From contig ONBM01000022.1 in NCBI GenBank assembly GCA_900316045.1, positions 1 to 41,677 of the forward strand: a stretch of 41,677 nucleotides of DNA, written 5' to 3'. The stretch comes from an uncultured Bacteroidales bacterium (lineage in GTDB: Bacteria; Bacteroidota; Bacteroidia; Bacteroidales; UBA932). The position numbers and the translations under genes are program-made. Positions 21,658 through 35,000 of the stretch are shown one piece after another (position 1 is the stretch's first letter; every line of letters begins with the position of its first letter). The notes beneath the pieces are model-generated. The model did no database searches and was not told where the DNA came from. It was given only the letters and a program-made list of their open reading frames with translations.

Positions 21658-24600
21658 ATGTCAAAAAAGACCAACAATAAGCGAATAATGTTCGCTAAAT
21701 CAAAGATTCTGGAATATCCTGACCTTCTGGAAGTTCAGCTTAAATCATTCAAGGATTTTTTCCAGTTGGAGACTACGCCTGAGAATAGGAAAGACGAAGG
21801 TTTGTACCAGGTATTCCAGGAGATATTCCCGATCGAAGACACGAGAAACAACTACAAGTTAGAGTTCATCGATTATTTCATCGACCCGCCTCAGTATTCG
21901 ATCGAAGAATGTCTTGACAGAGGCCTCACCTACAGTGTCCCTCTTAAGGCAAAACTCCGCCTTTCTTGCAATGATCCGGAGCACGAGGACTTCGATACAA
22001 GAGTCCAAGACGTGTACTTAGGGAATATCCCTTACATGACTCATGCTGGCACATTCGTAATCAACGGATCAGAAAGAATCATAGTTTCCCAGCTGCATAG
22101 GTCTCCGGGCGTATTTTTCGATCAGACCATGCATGCGAACGGCACGAAGTTATATTCAGCCAGGATCATCCCTTTCAAGGGCTCCTGGATTGAATTCGCT
22201 ACGGACATCAGCAACGTGATGTACGCCTACATCGACCGTAAGAAGAAATTGCCAGTCACTACCCTTCTGCGTGCAATAGGCTTCAGCTCCGACAAAGACA
22301 TAATCAATATCTTCGGGCTTGCTGAGGAAGTGGCTGTGAACAAGAAGAACCTTCAGAAGAATGCCGGCAGAAAACTGGCTGCCAAGGTTCTCAAAACTTG
22401 GACAGAAGATTTCGAAGATGAGGACACCGGTGAGGTCATCCCTATCGAGAGGACTGTTCCTATCGTTGACAGGGGCGAGATCCTAGACGATGATACCATC
22501 GCCAAGATCTGCGACACTGACGTGAAAAACATCCTCCTTCAGAAAGATGAGGCTAACGCAAATGAATATGCCATCATCTTCAATACCCTTCAGAAAGATC
22601 CTACGAACACGGAGATCGAGGCTGTCAACTACATTTACAAACAGCTGCGTAATTCCGAACCGCCTGATGAGGCAACCGCAAGGGATGTCATCGACAAGCT
22701 GTTCTTCTCCGAGAAGAGATACGATCTGGGCAACGTAGGCCGCTATCGTCTGAATAAGAAGCTTGGCCTGACGACAGACCCAGATGTGAGGGTTCTCACG
22801 AAGAATGACATCATCGAAATCATCAAGTACCTGATTCAGCTTATCAACTCTAAAGCTACCGTCGATGACATCGATCACCTGAGCAACAGGCGCGTCAGGA
22901 CGGTTGGCGAGCAGCTTGCGAACCAGTTCAACGTAGGCCTCTCCAGAATGGCCAGGACCATCAGGGAGAGGATGAACGTCCGCGACAGCGAGCAGTTCAA
23001 CCCGATTGACCTGATCAATGCGAAGACACTGTCTTCCGTCATCAATTCGTTCTTCGGCACTTCTCAGCTGAGCCAGTTCATGGATCAGACGAACCCTCTT
23101 GCTGAAATCACTCATAAGCGTCGTCTCTCCGCCCTCGGTCCCGGAGGACTTTCCAGGGAAAGAGCAGGTTTCGAGGTACGTGACGTGCACTACACGCATT
23201 ACGGCCGTCTCTGCCCTATCGAGTCGCCTGAAGGGCCTAACATCGGTCTTATTTCTTCTCTGTGCGTTTATGCCAGGATCAACGACCTGGGATTCATTGA
23301 GACTCCTTATCGTGAGGTACACGAGGGAAAGGTGGATCTCTCAGACAAGGGCTGGCACTATATGACAGCAGAGGAAGAAGAGGACAAGAAGGTATCACTC
23401 GCCAACGTTAAGATGTCCGATGACGGAGTCATAGAGTCAGACAGAATCCAGTGCCGCCTGGAAGCCGACTTCCCTGTAGTTTCTAAGGAAGAAGTTGACT
23501 ACATGGACGTTGCTCCTAACCAGATGGCATCTGTCGCTGCCTCCCTCATCCCATTCTTGGAGCACGATGACGCACACCGCGCGCTCATGGGCGCCAACAT
23601 GATGCGTCAGGCAGTTCCGCTCCTCAACCCAGAGGCTCCTATCGTGGGCACCGGCCTTGAGGAAAGAGTCTGCCTGGATTCCAGGACTCAGGTCAGGGCT
23701 AAAGGCAAAGGCTTGGTGACATATGTCGATGCTAACGAGATAAGAATAAAATACGACATGACTGATGACGAGAAATTCGTCAGCTTCTCTCCTGAAGAGA
23801 CAGTCTACAAGCTTCCTATTTACAGAAGAACTAACCAGAGCACGACCATCACTCTGAAACCAACCGTTCGCAAGGGCGAGAGAGTAGAAGAGGGACAAGT
23901 TCTTACCGAAGGCTATGCTACTCAGGGCGGCGAGCTGGCTCTCGGCCGCAACCTGATGGTTGCCTTCATGCCTTGGAAAGGTTATAACTACGAGGATGCC
24001 GTCGTGATTTCTGAGGATATGGTTAAATGGGATATCCTGACCTCGGTGCATGTAGATGAATTCTTGACCGAAGTCCGTGGCACGAAGCGCGGCCCAGAGG
24101 AACTTACCTCAGATATTCCTAACGTAAGCGAGGATGCTACCAAGAACCTCGATAAGCAGGGTATCATCAGGGTCGGCGCTCACGTCGATCCGGGCGATAT
24201 AATGATTGGTAAAATCACCCCTAAGGGTGAGAGCGATCCTTCTCCTGAGGAAAAGCTCCTCAAAGCCATATTCGGAGATAAGGCAGGTGACGTCAAAGAC
24301 GCTTCTCTGAAGGCAAATCCTTCACTCAGCGGCACAGTCATCAAGACAGATCTCTATGCCAAGGCTGCGAAGGAGACTGGGAGGAAAGGCGCAAAGGCGG
24401 ATCAGAAAGCCAAGCTGGACGCAATTCAGGAAGACTTCGACAAGAAAGCCGCAAAGCTCTATGCTGATTTCATCAAGAGGCTTTCTACCCTCGTGAAAGG
24501 GAAGAAGAGCGCAGGCATCAGCGACCTCTACGGCGTTGAGATCATCCCTAAGGGAAAAGAAATCACAGCCGAGAAACTCAAGAGCATCGAGTATCAGAAT

Positions 24601-25476
24601 ATCAATTCGAGCAAGTGGACTCCTGATAAGGACACGAATGAGCTGATTCAGGAACTCATCAACAACTATTGCATCACCTACAAGGAACTTGAGGCAAAGA
24701 CGAAAAGGCAGCTCGACATGGTTAAGGTCGGGGACGAGCTCCCTAACGGAGTCATGCAGCTTGCTAAAGTCTACGTCGCTAAGAAGAGAAAGATCACGGT
24801 GGGTGATAAGATGGCAGGTCGTCATGGCAACAAGGGCTGCGTCGCTAAGATCGTGCGTAGGGAAGACATGCCGTTCCTTGATGACGGAACTCCTGTGGAC
24901 ATCGTTCTGAACCCTCTCGGCGTGCCTTCTCGTATGAATCTGGGTCAGATTTACGAAACCGTTCTCGGATGGGCTGGCAAGAAACTCGGAGTTAAATTCA
25001 GCACGCCTATATTCGATGGAGCAACCAACGAAGAGATAGACGATTACACGAAGAAGGCTGGCCTGCCACGCTACGGCAAGACTCGCCTGCGCGATGGAGG
25101 CACCGGAGACTGGTTCGACCAGAGCGCGACTGTCGGCGTGATCTACATGCTTAAGCTGGGCCACATGGTTGATGATAAGATGCATGCCCGTTCAATCGGT
25201 CCTTATTCTCTCATCACCCAGCAGCCTCTCGGAGGTAAAGCTCAGTTCGGAGGCCAGAGATTCGGAGAAATGGAGGTTTGGGCTCTTGAGGCGTTTGGCG
25301 CAGCCAACGCACTTCAGGAAATTCTCACCGTCAAGTCCGATGATGTCACTGGCCGTGCTAAGACTTATGAAGCCATCGTGAAGGGTGACCCTATGCCTGC
25401 TCCGGGCATTCCAGAATCCCTGAACGTGCTGCTGCATGAACTTAGAGGCTTAGGTCTCAAGGTAACGTTGGATTAA
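21658..25476 (+). CDS. rpoB: DNA-directed RNA polymerase subunit beta
   Basis: This is the catalytic beta subunit of RNA polymerase, 1272 residues, normal for Bacteroidota. The rifampicin-binding region at about 465-505 reads [29 protein letters not shown] and so on. The residues matching E. coli D516, H526, R529 and S531 are all the sensitive type. Further conserved blocks are [30 protein letters not shown] and, at the C-terminal end, [20 protein letters not shown] in pieces. The region at about 890-950 contains a Lys/Ala-rich insertion ([19 protein letters not shown] in pieces). rpoC starts 30 bases after the stop. Confidence 0.98.
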   Translation: MSKKTNNKRIMFAKSKILEYPDLLEVQLKSFKDFFQLETTPENRKDEGLYQVFQEIFPIEDTRNNYKLEFIDYFIDPPQYSIEECLDRGLTYSVPLKAKLRLSCNDPEHEDFDTRVQDVYLGNIPYMTHAGTFVINGSERIIVSQLHRSPGVFFDQTMHANGTKLYSARIIPFKGSWIEFATDISNVMYAYIDRKKKLPVTTLLRAIGFSSDKDIINIFGLAEEVAVNKKNLQKNAGRKLAAKVLKTWTEDFEDEDTGEVIPIERTVPIVDRGEILDDDTIAKICDTDVKNILLQKDEANANEYAIIFNTLQKDPTNTEIEAVNYIYKQLRNSEPPDEATARDVIDKLFFSEKRYDLGNVGRYRLNKKLGLTTDPDVRVLTKNDIIEIIKYLIQLINSKATVDDIDHLSNRRVRTVGEQLANQFNVGLSRMARTIRERMNVRDSEQFNPIDLINAKTLSSVINSFFGTSQLSQFMDQTNPLAEITHKRRLSALGPGGLSRERAGFEVRDVHYTHYGRLCPIESPEGPNIGLISSLCVYARINDLGFIETPYREVHEGKVDLSDKGWHYMTAEEEEDKKVSLANVKMSDDGVIESDRIQCRLEADFPVVSKEEVDYMDVAPNQMASVAASLIPFLEHDDAHRALMGANMMRQAVPLLNPEAPIVGTGLEERVCLDSRTQVRAKGKGLVTYVDANEIRIKYDMTDDEKFVSFSPEETVYKLPIYRRTNQSTTITLKPTVRKGERVEEGQVLTEGYATQGGELALGRNLMVAFMPWKGYNYEDAVVISEDMVKWDILTSVHVDEFLTEVRGTKRGPEELTSDIPNVSEDATKNLDKQGIIRVGAHVDPGDIMIGKITPKGESDPSPEEKLLKAIFGDKAGDVKDASLKANPSLSGTVIKTDLYAKAAKETGRKGAKADQKAKLDAIQEDFDKKAAKLYADFIKRLSTLVKGKKSAGISDLYGVEIIPKGKEITAEKLKSIEYQNINSSKWTPDKDTNELIQELINNYCITYKELEAKTKRQLDMVKVGDELPNGVMQLAKVYVAKKRKITVGDKMAGRHGNKGCVAKIVRREDMPFLDDGTPVDIVLNPLGVPSRMNLGQIYETVLGWAGKKLGVKFSTPIFDGATNEEIDDYTKKAGLPRYGKTRLRDGGTGDWFDQSATVGVIYMLKLGHMVDDKMHARSIGPYSLITQQPLGGKAQFGGQRFGEMEVWALEAFGAANALQEILTVKSDDVTGRAKTYEAIVKGDPMPAPGIPESLNVLLHELRGLGLKVTLD

Positions 25477-25506
25477 TATATTCAAGAATTTTGATATCTG
25501 ATAAAT

Positions 25507-28500
25507 ATGCCTACTTTCAGCAATAAAGAAAATAAGGTAAAGAGCAACTTCCAGACAATAAGCATCTCGCTGGCCTCCCCTGAGGACATCATCGCGAGGT
25601 CTTGCGGAGAGGTTCTGAAGCCGGAGACCGTGAACTACAGGACATACAAGCCTGAGAGAGACGGACTTTTCTGCGAGAAAATCTTCGGCCCTACGAAGGA
25701 CTACGAGTGCTATTGCGGGAAATATAAGAGAATCCGTTACCGCGGAATCGTCTGCGACAGGTGCGGCGTAGAGGTGACAGAGAAGAAGGTCCGCAGGGAA
25801 AGGATGGGTCATATTGCCCTAACTGTTCCTGTGGCTCACATCTGGTATTTCAAGAGCGCTCCTAACAAGATTTCCGCCGTGCTCGGCCTGCCTGCGAAAA
25901 AGCTTGAGAGCGTGATTTACTATGAGAGATACATAGTAATTAATCCGGGGAAAGCCACGACTCCTTCTGGAGAGCCTGTCAAGAAAATGGATATGCTTTC
26001 CGAGGATGAATATCTCGACGTGGTGGCAAAGCTCCCGGATAACGACAATCTGGCAGACGATGATCCAGATAAGTTCATCGCCAAGATGGGCGCTGAAGGA
26101 ATCTACGACCTGCTAAAAGAAATAGATGTCGTAGAACTTGCTAAAGATCTCCGTCAGAAGATGCTTAACGAGACGTCTCAGCAGAGAAAGACCGAAGACC
26201 TCAAGAGACTCAGCGTCGTGAAATGGTTCGTGGAGTCCAAGGACATCAACCGGCCGGAATGGATGATCATGAAGGTCATACCTGTGATTCCGCCGGATCT
26301 CCGTCCTCTCGTTCCACTGGACGGCGGAAGGTTCGCTACCTCAGACCTCAATGACCTTTACAGAAGGGTGATAATCAGGAACAACCGACTCAAGAAACTG
26401 CTTGAAATCAAGGCTCCTGAAGTCATATTAAGAAACGAGAAGCGTATGCTTCAGGAAGCTGTCGACTCACTTTTCGACAACTCCAAGAAGTCCAGCGCCG
26501 TGAAGAGCGAGACGAACAGGGCTCTCAAATCCCTGTCAGACTCTCTCAAAGGCAAGCAGGGACGCTTCCGTCAGAATCTGCTTGGAAAACGCGTCGACTA
26601 CTCTGCACGTTCTGTAATCGTCGTCGGTCCTGAGCTGAACATGCACGAGTGCGGCCTGCCTAAGTTCATGGCTGCCGAGCTCTACAAGCCATTCATCATC
26701 AGGAAACTGATCGAGAGAGGAATCGTGAAGACAGTGAAGTCTGCGAAGAAAATCGTCGACAGAAAAGACCCTGTGATCTGGGAAATCCTGGAGAACGTGA
26801 TGAAGGGACACCCGGTTCTACTGAACCGTGCGCCTACCCTGCACAGGCTTGGCATCCAGGCATTCCAGCCACGAATGATAGAAGGTAAGGCCATTCAGCT
26901 GCACCCACTCGCTTGTACGGCATTCAACGCCGACTTTGATGGTGACCAGATGGCCGTCCATCTTCCGCTTGGAAACGCAGCCATCATGGAGGCGCAGCTT
27001 CTCATGCTTGGCTCCCAGAATATTCTTAATCCTGCCAACGGAACGCCTATCACCGTGCCTTCCCAAGACATGGTTCTTGGTCTTTATTATATTACTAAAT
27101 TAAGACCAGGCGCCAAGGGAGAGGGAATGACCTTCTACGGCCCAGAGGAAGTGATCATCGCATTCGATGAGAAAGCCATCGACATGCACGCTAAGATCAA
27201 CGTCAGGATCCCTGTAGATAAGCGTGACGCTTCGAAGGGGACTCAGATGGTCGAGACTTCGGCAGGAAGAATAATCGTAAATCAATATATTCCTGATGAA
27301 GTGCCTTTCGTGAATGAGGTTCTGGGCAAGAAAGCCCTTAGGAAAATCATCACCAACGTCATCAAGAGCACCGGCGTCACTAGGACGGCTAAATTCCTCG
27401 ATGACATCAAGAACCTTGGTTACGAACAGGCATTCAGGGCTGGAATTTCATTCAACCTGGGCGACGTCATCATCCCTAAGGAGAAATACGATCTCATCGA
27501 GCAGGGCTACAAACAGGTAGAGGAAGTCAAGAGCAATTATGCGATGGGCTTCATCACCAATAACGAGCGCTACAACAAGGTGATTGACCTTTGGACTTCC
27601 ATCGACAATAAGCTTACGAACATAGTAGAGAAACAGATTTCTTCTGACCAGCAGGGATTCAATCCGGTTTACATGATGCTGGATTCAGGTGCCCGTGGTT
27701 CCACACAGCAGATCAAGCAGCTATGCGGCATGCGAGGCCTGATGGCAAAACCTCAGAAATCCGGAGCTTCTGGTAATGAAATCATCGAGAACCCTATCGT
27801 TTCCAACCTGAAGGAAGGAATGTCGGTGCTGGAATATTTCATCTCTACGCACGGTGCTCGTAAGGGTCTTGCCGATACCGCCTTGAAGACAGCTGACGCA
27901 GGTTATCTTACCCGTCGTCTCGTGGATGTATCTCACGATGTGATAATCACCGAGGAAGACTGCGGCACTCTGAGAGGTCTGGTGGCTACGGCAATCAAGA
28001 ACAAGGACGAGGTCGTCGAGTCTCTTGGCGAGAGAATCCTTGGTAGGACTTCCGTTCACGACATATTCAATCCTCTCACTGGCGAGCTTATCATAAAGGC
28101 TGGCGAGGAAATCAGGGAAGCCACCGCAGACTTGATAGACTCGCTCCCTATTGAACAGGTTGAGATTCGTTCCGTGCTCACTTGCGAGTCCCGCAAGGGT
28201 GTCTGCGCCAAGTGCTACGGCCGTAACCTGTCTACCAGCCGCATGGTTGAGCAAGGTGAGGTTGTCGGCGTCATCGCCGCTCAGTCCATTGGTGAGCCAG
28301 GCACACAGCTGACTCTGCGTACATTCCACGTCGGCGGAACTGCTTCCAGCGCAGCTACGGATTCTTCCATCGAGTCTAAATACGATGGCAAGCTTGCGTT
28401 CGAGGAACTCAGGACCATCAAGAGAATCGACAATGATGGGACATCGCGCGACATCGTCGTAAGCCGTATGGCAGAGGTTAGCATCATAGACGAGAACACA

Positions 28501-29775
28501 GGCATCACATATTCACATTACGACGTTCCTTACGGAGCCGTCCTATACTTCAAAGATGGCGACAAGATAAAGAAGGGCGACCTGCTCTGCGAGTGGGATC
28601 CTTACAATGCCAACACCATCGTGGAGACAGCAGGCAAGATCAAATATGAGAATATGATAGATGGCACGACTTATAGAGAAGAGGCTTCTGATGCGATGGC
28701 TGTCAACAAAGACAAAGTCGTGATTGAGCCTAAGGATAAGTCCAAGAACCCATCTATCCTGATCTTAGATGAGAATGGCGTGCAAATCAGGCAATATAAC
28801 TTGCCTGTGGGCGCCCATGTCACCGTTAACGATGGGGCGGACGTGAAGGTTGGCGACATAATCGTCAAGATTCCTCGCGCTATCGGCAAGTCTACTGACA
28901 TCACAGGCGGTCTGCCTCGCGTCACGGAACTCTTCGAAGCCAGGACTCCTAGCAGCCCTGCGATTCTCTCCGAGATAAACGGCGAAGTCATAATGGGCAA
29001 GGTGAAGAGAGGAAACCGCGAAATCGTCGTGAAGAACAAGTCCGGCATAGAGAAGCACTACCTGGTGCCTCTTACGAAGCAGATCCTGGTTCAGGAGAAT
29101 GACTACGTCAAAGCTGGAACAAGGCTCTCCGATGGCGGAGTCTCCCCTACCGACATCCTGAATATTCTGGGACCTGTGAAGGCTCAGGAATACATCGTAA
29201 ACGAGATTCAGGCCGTATACCGTCTGCAGGGCGTTAAGATCAACGATAAACACTTCGAGATCATCGTCCGCCAGATGATGCGCAAAGTCCAGATCACCGA
29301 TCCGGGCGACACAGACTTCTTGCTCGAAGAACTCGTGGACAAGTGGGATTTCATGGATGCGAATGACCAGATCTATGGCAAATATTATGTCGTAGATCCT
29401 GCCGACTCAAGGAAATTCGAGAAGGGAGACATCATCACGGCCCGTGACCTGAGAGACGAGAATGCCTCTCTCGAAAGACAGAGCCTCCAGATGATGGTGA
29501 CCCGTGAGGCAAAACCTGCGACAGCACAGCTCGTCCTCCAGGGAATCACGAGGGCCGCCCTTCGCACGAACAGCTTCATATCAGCTGCATCGTTCCAGGA
29601 AACCACGAAGGTGCTCAGCGAGGCTGCCATCAGGGCTCGAATTGACCATCTGGAAGGTCTGAAAGAGAATGTCATCTGCGGTCACCTCATTCCTGCAGGT
29701 ACTGGCCTTAAGGACTATCAGGACATAGTCGTAGGGCGCAAGGACGAGTACGAGCAGGAGATGAACGAGCTGTAA
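25507..29775 (+). CDS. rpoC: DNA-directed RNA polymerase subunit beta prime
   Basis: This is the 1422-residue beta prime subunit. The N-terminal zinc finger is visible ([22 protein letters not shown] in pieces, about 64-85, four Cys). The active-site motif NADFDGDQ, which holds the catalytic Mg, lies at about 473-480. The second zinc site has [13 protein letters not shown] (about 895). The trigger-loop and bridge-helix region includes [19 protein letters not shown] in pieces. [19 protein letters not shown], in pieces, follows the second zinc site. It closes the cluster and is followed by a strong terminator 20 bases on. Confidence 0.98.
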   Translation: MPTFSNKENKVKSNFQTISISLASPEDIIARSCGEVLKPETVNYRTYKPERDGLFCEKIFGPTKDYECYCGKYKRIRYRGIVCDRCGVEVTEKKVRRERMGHIALTVPVAHIWYFKSAPNKISAVLGLPAKKLESVIYYERYIVINPGKATTPSGEPVKKMDMLSEDEYLDVVAKLPDNDNLADDDPDKFIAKMGAEGIYDLLKEIDVVELAKDLRQKMLNETSQQRKTEDLKRLSVVKWFVESKDINRPEWMIMKVIPVIPPDLRPLVPLDGGRFATSDLNDLYRRVIIRNNRLKKLLEIKAPEVILRNEKRMLQEAVDSLFDNSKKSSAVKSETNRALKSLSDSLKGKQGRFRQNLLGKRVDYSARSVIVVGPELNMHECGLPKFMAAELYKPFIIRKLIERGIVKTVKSAKKIVDRKDPVIWEILENVMKGHPVLLNRAPTLHRLGIQAFQPRMIEGKAIQLHPLACTAFNADFDGDQMAVHLPLGNAAIMEAQLLMLGSQNILNPANGTPITVPSQDMVLGLYYITKLRPGAKGEGMTFYGPEEVIIAFDEKAIDMHAKINVRIPVDKRDASKGTQMVETSAGRIIVNQYIPDEVPFVNEVLGKKALRKIITNVIKSTGVTRTAKFLDDIKNLGYEQAFRAGISFNLGDVIIPKEKYDLIEQGYKQVEEVKSNYAMGFITNNERYNKVIDLWTSIDNKLTNIVEKQISSDQQGFNPVYMMLDSGARGSTQQIKQLCGMRGLMAKPQKSGASGNEIIENPIVSNLKEGMSVLEYFISTHGARKGLADTALKTADAGYLTRRLVDVSHDVIITEEDCGTLRGLVATAIKNKDEVVESLGERILGRTSVHDIFNPLTGELIIKAGEEIREATADLIDSLPIEQVEIRSVLTCESRKGVCAKCYGRNLSTSRMVEQGEVVGVIAAQSIGEPGTQLTLRTFHVGGTASSAATDSSIESKYDGKLAFEELRTIKRIDNDGTSRDIVVSRMAEVSIIDENTGITYSHYDVPYGAVLYFKDGDKIKKGDLLCEWDPYNANTIVETAGKIKYENMIDGTTYREEASDAMAVNKDKVVIEPKDKSKNPSILILDENGVQIRQYNLPVGAHVTVNDGADVKVGDIIVKIPRAIGKSTDITGGLPRVTELFEARTPSSPAILSEINGEVIMGKVKRGNREIVVKNKSGIEKHYLVPLTKQILVQENDYVKAGTRLSDGGVSPTDILNILGPVKAQEYIVNEIQAVYRLQGVKINDKHFEIIVRQMMRKVQITDPGDTDFLLEELVDKWDFMDANDQIYGKYYVVDPADSRKFEKGDIITARDLRDENASLERQSLQMMVTREAKPATAQLVLQGITRAALRTNSFISAASFQETTKVLSEAAIRARIDHLEGLKENVICGHLIPAGTGLKDYQDIVVGRKDEYEQEMNEL

Positions 29776-29795
29776 CCGAAGTCAAGCAACTGTTG

Positions 29796-29831
29796 AAAAG
29801 CCGTATTGGGCATTCCCAGTACGGCTTTTTT
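29796..29831 (+). terminator. Intrinsic terminator after rpoC
   Basis: AAGCCGTATTGGG (29798-29810) pairs with CCCAGTACGGCTT (29815-29827) with a single G-T wobble and a 4-base loop, followed by a T run to 29831. It ends the ribosomal protein and RNA polymerase operon. Confidence 0.9.
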
Positions 29832-30114
29832 GTATTTCGAATATTTTCATTTTTCGCATAGAGCAGCTTTTAGATTGGAATCAGCAATAAACTAGCCGAG
29901 AAAAGGCATGAGTTAATGATTCTGAAAAGGATATATTACAATTTCAATACAAATGATAAATATCCATAAGGGAATTATATATCATTTTGAAAAATATGAT
30001 TAAATTTATCGGAAATTATTTAGTTGCATTCGAAACTAAACGAAAGACTTACGAACTAAAAACGTAACAGTTTCGCTAATGGCCTGAAATGAATATATAT
30101 AATTGAAAATATTT
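29832..30114. other. AT-rich intergenic region upstream of the Sus-type operon
   Basis: No gene is seen. A dyad AAATGATA (29951-29958) / TATCATTT (29980-29987) could be a regulator site. Near-direct repeats CGAAACTAAACGAA and CGAACTAAAAACG lie at about 30031-30063. No full TTG-N19-TAnnTTTG promoter was found, which may mean an alternative sigma factor or an activator is needed. No regulator gene such as an HTCS, SusR-like or ECF sigma/anti-sigma pair is in the window. Confidence 0.4.
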
Positions 30115-30303
30115 ATGAACATAAAACATTTAATAGGGAAAACCCTTACCTTATTGTTTGCCTCATGTGTCACGCTGACATCATGCAGCAAGAATAGCTC
30201 AAATAATGAAGAAGACCTGAACGTTCAATTCTCGGTTCCCTCTTCAGTAGTAATCGACCAGAAAAATCCAGTGTTCACATTCAAGGTGCTTTTCACGTCA
30301 TAA
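30115..30303 (+). pseudogene. Signal peptide and N-terminal piece of a phosphoesterase lipoprotein, frameshifted
   Basis: ATG 30115 opens a lipoprotein signal (LTLLFASCVTLTSC, Cys24) and about 38 further residues (NVQFSVPSSVVIDQKNPVF in pieces) before a TAA at 30301-30303. The frame one base earlier continues without a stop through HVIIFTDASGADHKAPIVQ into the 558-residue phosphoesterase frame, which has no signal of its own. A one-base loss near 30286 explains both. An upstream TTG start at 30103 is not needed. Confidence 0.7.
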
Positions 30304-30344
30304 TATTCACCGATGCCTCAGGAGCAGACCACAAGGCACCCATC

Positions 30345-32021
30345 GTGCAGGTTGACGGAGATTTCTTCACGGTGGACTGCAAGAATGTAAATGCTTTCGG
30401 TAACTACTCCGTCTATGTAGCCAGAGGCTCTCAGAAGAAGAAAATGGGAGATACAACTGTGACTATCTCCGATGGCGTGCAGCCAGAAGAGGGCGCCACG
30501 GTATACGGCAAAGTCAGCTGTGACGGCACAGGGCTTCCGAACGTGGTAATCTCGGACGGAGCAGAGGTCGTGAAGACTGATGCGGAAGGAGTCTACCAGC
30601 TCAAGTCTGCGAAGAAGTACGGTTACGTCTTCATTTCTACTCCGAGTGGCTACGAGACGGCATCCAACGGAGTTCTTCCAATAAATTACTTCAAGCTTTA
30701 CAAGACGGCTGCGGTTGCCGAAAGAGTGGATTTCACTTTGCAGAAAGCTCCGGACCAGTCAAACTACTCCATGCTCGTGTTCGGCGACATGCATCTCGCC
30801 GGCGGCAGGAACAAGGACAGGCAGTGGTTCTCCAACTTCTGCAGCGATGTCAATGAATATGTAGGGGCCCATGCAAGCGAGACCCTTTACGGCATCACCC
30901 TTGGCGACATGACTTGGGACTATTACTGGTACAGCAATTCTTATCAGTTCAGCCAATATCTCGCAGATGTCAATGCTATCAAAGGCTTGACAATCTATCA
31001 GACCATCGGCAATCACGACCATGACATGAACAAGGCGGGCGATTTCGAAACCATCTTGCCTTACGTCAGCCTGCTCGCGCCGGATTACTACTCGTTCAAC
31101 ATAGGGAAGGTTCACTACATCGTACTCGACAACATCCTCTGCACCAATACAGGAACAGGTCGCGACGGGCGCAAATATTCCGTGAAGGTCACCCAGGAAC
31201 AATTTGACTGGCTCGCCAAGGACCTCTCCTACGTCAGCCCGTCCACCCCTTTGGTCGTTACGATGCATGCGCCGACCTTCCATTTCGCAGCCTCCGACAA
31301 AGCTGCTTTGCTCAACGCTTTTTCGGCATTCAAGACCGTGCATTTCATTACTGGACACACTCACATCGTGGCAAACCAGACTGGTTCCAATTACATGGAC
31401 CACAACTCCGGAGCCCTCTGCGCAGACTGGTGGTGGTCAGTCTACAACACGGATGGCGCCCTGAACATCGGCACTGACGGCTCTCCGGCAGGCTACCAGA
31501 TTTTCAAAGTTAAGGGAACAGATTTCAGCTGGCAGTTCAAGCCGACAGGATTCAGCACCAACTATCAGTTCAGGACATACGACAGGAACCAGATCGATCT
31601 TTCGGCTGACAAGGTGATGCCTTCCGCGGATGCTGCGAACAAGACCTATTTCAACAACTTCGCTGGCACTTGGGCTTCCTCAAGTTCAGCCGACGAGGTA
31701 TACATTAATGTCTGGAACTTTGCCCCGGGCTGGAGCATTGAAGTCACCGAGGACGGGAAAGCCCTGGACAACCTGACCGCAGTCAGCTACAGGGATCCTC
31801 TCCACATATTGACCACAAGCGTGAAATACATGAAATCAACTGCCGGCACGACATATTACACGACATCGGTCTGCCCGCATCTCTGGAAAGTCACGGCCTC
31901 AAGCCCGACCAGCACTCTGGAAATCAAAGTGAAAGACAGCTTCGGCAACGTCTATAAGCAGACCATGACACGACCTAAGGCTTTTGACATAGACACCTAT
32001 TCGAAAGAACTCGTCAAGTAA
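30345..32021 (+). CDS. Calcineurin-like metallophosphoesterase (lipoprotein, start lost by frameshift)
   Basis: The frame encodes an N-terminal beta domain (about 45-130, ATVYGKVSCDGTGLPNVVIS in pieces), resembling the calcineurin N-terminal domain. The metallophosphoesterase core follows with its metal motifs: GDMH, GDMTWD, GNHDHD, MHAPTFHF and GHTH (about 148-335). The C-terminal domain (about 370-558) is the type paired with it in Bacteroidota. The GTG at 30345 is only the first possible start; the true N-terminus is in the other frame at 30115-30303. The enzyme would cleave phosphate esters at the cell surface or in the periplasm. It lies 33 bases before susC and is likely the first operon gene. 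Confidence 0.82.
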   Translation: MQVDGDFFTVDCKNVNAFGNYSVYVARGSQKKKMGDTTVTISDGVQPEEGATVYGKVSCDGTGLPNVVISDGAEVVKTDAEGVYQLKSAKKYGYVFISTPSGYETASNGVLPINYFKLYKTAAVAERVDFTLQKAPDQSNYSMLVFGDMHLAGGRNKDRQWFSNFCSDVNEYVGAHASETLYGITLGDMTWDYYWYSNSYQFSQYLADVNAIKGLTIYQTIGNHDHDMNKAGDFETILPYVSLLAPDYYSFNIGKVHYIVLDNILCTNTGTGRDGRKYSVKVTQEQFDWLAKDLSYVSPSTPLVVTMHAPTFHFAASDKAALLNAFSAFKTVHFITGHTHIVANQTGSNYMDHNSGALCADWWWSVYNTDGALNIGTDGSPAGYQIFKVKGTDFSWQFKPTGFSTNYQFRTYDRNQIDLSADKVMPSADAANKTYFNNFAGTWASSSSADEVYINVWNFAPGWSIEVTEDGKALDNLTAVSYRDPLHILTTSVKYMKSTAGTTYYTTSVCPHLWKVTASSPTSTLEIKVKDSFGNVYKQTMTRPKAFDIDTYSKELVK

Positions 32022-32054
32022 TTTTAAGCAATGAAACACTAATCGTCAATCAAT

Positions 32055-35000
32055 ATGAAATTTACGAAAACTATTGTTGCGTTTCTGTTCATGGCAATAG
32101 CGGGCATCTTGTCCCTTAATGCCCAGAACAGGACGCTGTCAGGGAAGGTCCTGGACTCGCAGCAGCAGCCCGTAATAGGCGCGGCAGTGATGGTCAAGGA
32201 AGCAACTTCCATTGGTTCTGTAACAGGTTCCGACGGCACTTTCTCGATGAATATACCGTCAGGCAACGTCACTCTCGAGGTTTCTTGCCTGGGGTACATG
32301 ACTAAAGATGTCACCGTGCCTGCCACGCAATCCATGCTTACAATCACCCTGGAAGATGATACCATGATGCTCGAAGAGACAGTCGTCGTGGGATACGGCA
32401 CCCAGAAAAAGGTGAACCTCACCGGAGCCGTCACCCAGGTGGACTCCAAGTCTCTCGAGAACCGTTCCGCACATTCCGTATCGAACATGCTTCAGGGTTC
32501 TGTTCCTGGACTTAACATCACGACTTCAGCCGGAAGTCCTGGGTCTACGGGCTCTCTGAACATCCGCGGATACACGTCCATCAACGGTGCCTCTCCTCTT
32601 GTCCTCATCGACGGAGCAATCGGAGACATCAACAGGGTAAATCCTAATGACATAGCCTCGATTTCCGTCATCAAGGATGCCGCGGCGGCAGCCGTCTATG
32701 GCGCCCGCGCCGCCTTCGGCGTGATCCTCGTCACCACCAAGAGCGGAGAGTCTGATGAAGGCAAGTCCACGGTCCGCTACAGCGGACGCTGGGGCTGGGA
32801 AGAGCCTACTACCTCTACCGACTACGAGACCAGAGGCTATTGGTCAGTCTACACAATCAATAAGTTCCGTATGGCTTCCAATGGGTCCAACTACATCTTA
32901 TATGATGACTACGACATGCAGCAGCTGCTCGCCAGGGTCAACGACAAGACAGAGAACCCTGCCCGTCCATGGGTTGTGGAGCGTACCATCAACGGAAGGA
33001 ACCAGTGGCGCTACTACGGCAACAATGACTGGTGGCATATGCTCTTCAGAGACCAGCATCCGGTACAGCAGCACAACATTTCCATCTCCGGAGGAAACAA
33101 GAACACTAAGTATTTCATTTCAGGAGGTTACGACAGGGAGACTGGAATCATGAAGCTGAGCCCTGATGTCTTCCACAAGTTCAACGTCCGCTCAAAAATT
33201 GACACCAAGATCAACAAGTGGATTCGACTGAGCAACAACACCTCTTTCTACAGCTCCAATTACAGGTATGTGGCCGCTGACGGAGATGTGGAGAACGTCA
33301 TCGCCTACAGCTCGGCCCACGCCCTGCCTATTTTCCCGATGAAAAACCCAGATGGTTCCTACGTCTACCGCTTTGACGGAATCTTCAACGGCTCTTACGC
33401 CGTTGCTAACGGCCGCCATATCGTCCTGGACATGGGAAAGAATAAGAATAACCGTCGCAGGACTGACTTCTCCAACACCTCAGAGCTGACCATGACCCCT
33501 GTCAAGGGACTTGAGGTGGTGGCGAATTTCACCTATCGCTTCAATCAGAACAGGAACACCGGAAGGGATGTCAAGTTACCTTACAAGCAGCAGTATCCTG
33601 ACGGACCTACTCTCTACTATGATACCGGAGCAGGTCTGGACGAACTCAATGAGACCACGACTACATACAACTATTACTCCGGCAACCTCTACGGAACCTA
33701 CAAGACAACAGTAGCCGATAGCCACAACTTCTCCCTCATGCTCGGAGGCAACTACGAGACCCAGGCGCAGAAGAGCGTTGGTGCGACTGGCCAGTATCTC
33801 CTTAGCGAGGAACTCAACGACCTCAATCTGGTCGGCACCAACGCTGACGGAGAAACAATCATGAAGGTTACGGGAGGCCAGTCTGAGTATGCCCTGCTGG
33901 GCTTCTTCGGACGTTTCAATTACGATTATCAAGGCCGTTATCTCTTCGAAGCAGCCGGCCGCTACGACGGAACTTCCCGTTTCGCCCGCGGGCATAGGTG
34001 GGGATTTTTCCCATCGGCATCCGTCGGCTGGAGAATCTCCGAGGAGCCTTTCTTCGCACCTGCCAAGCGTTACGTAGACAACCTGAAGCTTCGCTTCTCC
34101 TATGGAAGCCTCGGCAACCAGAACGTTTCCAACTACATCTCCTACAGGACAATTTCAATCTATAACTTCGCAGCTTACAATTTCGGAGAAGGGAGCACGG
34201 TTTCCAAGTACTCTTCGATTTCTTCGCCGAACTCTTCCGACCTGACCTGGGAGAAGGCCATCCATTATAATGTCGGACTCGACCTCAACATGCTCAAGAA
34301 TCGTCTGCAGTTCACCGCTGAAGCCTACATCCGCGACACCAAGGACATGCTAACCGAAGGCTACGCTCTGCCGGCACTCTACGGCGCAGATGCTCCGAGG
34401 CAGAATACGGCTGACCTCCGCACCAAGGGAATCGAATTCTCCCTCGAGTGGAAGGATGAGTTCGAGCTTTTCGGCAAACCTCTTAACTACAGCGTCAAGG
34501 GTATGGTCAGTGACTATGACTCCGAAATCACCAAGTACGACAACCCTCAGAAGACATTTGCGAAGAAATACTATAAGGGCATGAAACTCGGTGAAATCTG
34601 GGGCTTCGAGACCGACGGTCTCTTCCAGACTGACGAGGAGGCAGCAGAATATGCAAGTCAGGTCAATCTTTCCTATGTCAGCGGCCAGCTCCCTGGCGGG
34701 ACATGGAAGGCCGGAGACGTCAAGTACAAGGATCTTGACAGTGACAAAATCATAGGCATCGGATCCAACAACGTCGACAAGCCTGGCGACCGCAAGATTC
34801 TCGGGAATTCCCTCCCTCGCCTGCAATACGGCTTTACCCTCGCCTTCAACTACCTCGGTTTCGACTTGTCAGCGTTCTTCCAGGGCACCGGCAACCATTA
34901 CTGGTACCCTAGCGGACGTTCATTCGCATTCTGGGGACCTTTCTCGCAGCCTATGACTTCTTACCTGCCTGAGAATTTACTCGATGACGTCTGGGATTAC

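Noticed and set aside
30283..30303. Programmed ribosomal frameshift in the phosphoesterase gene
   Set aside because: No slippery heptamer or strong downstream structure was seen at the crossing point. A deletion is more likely.
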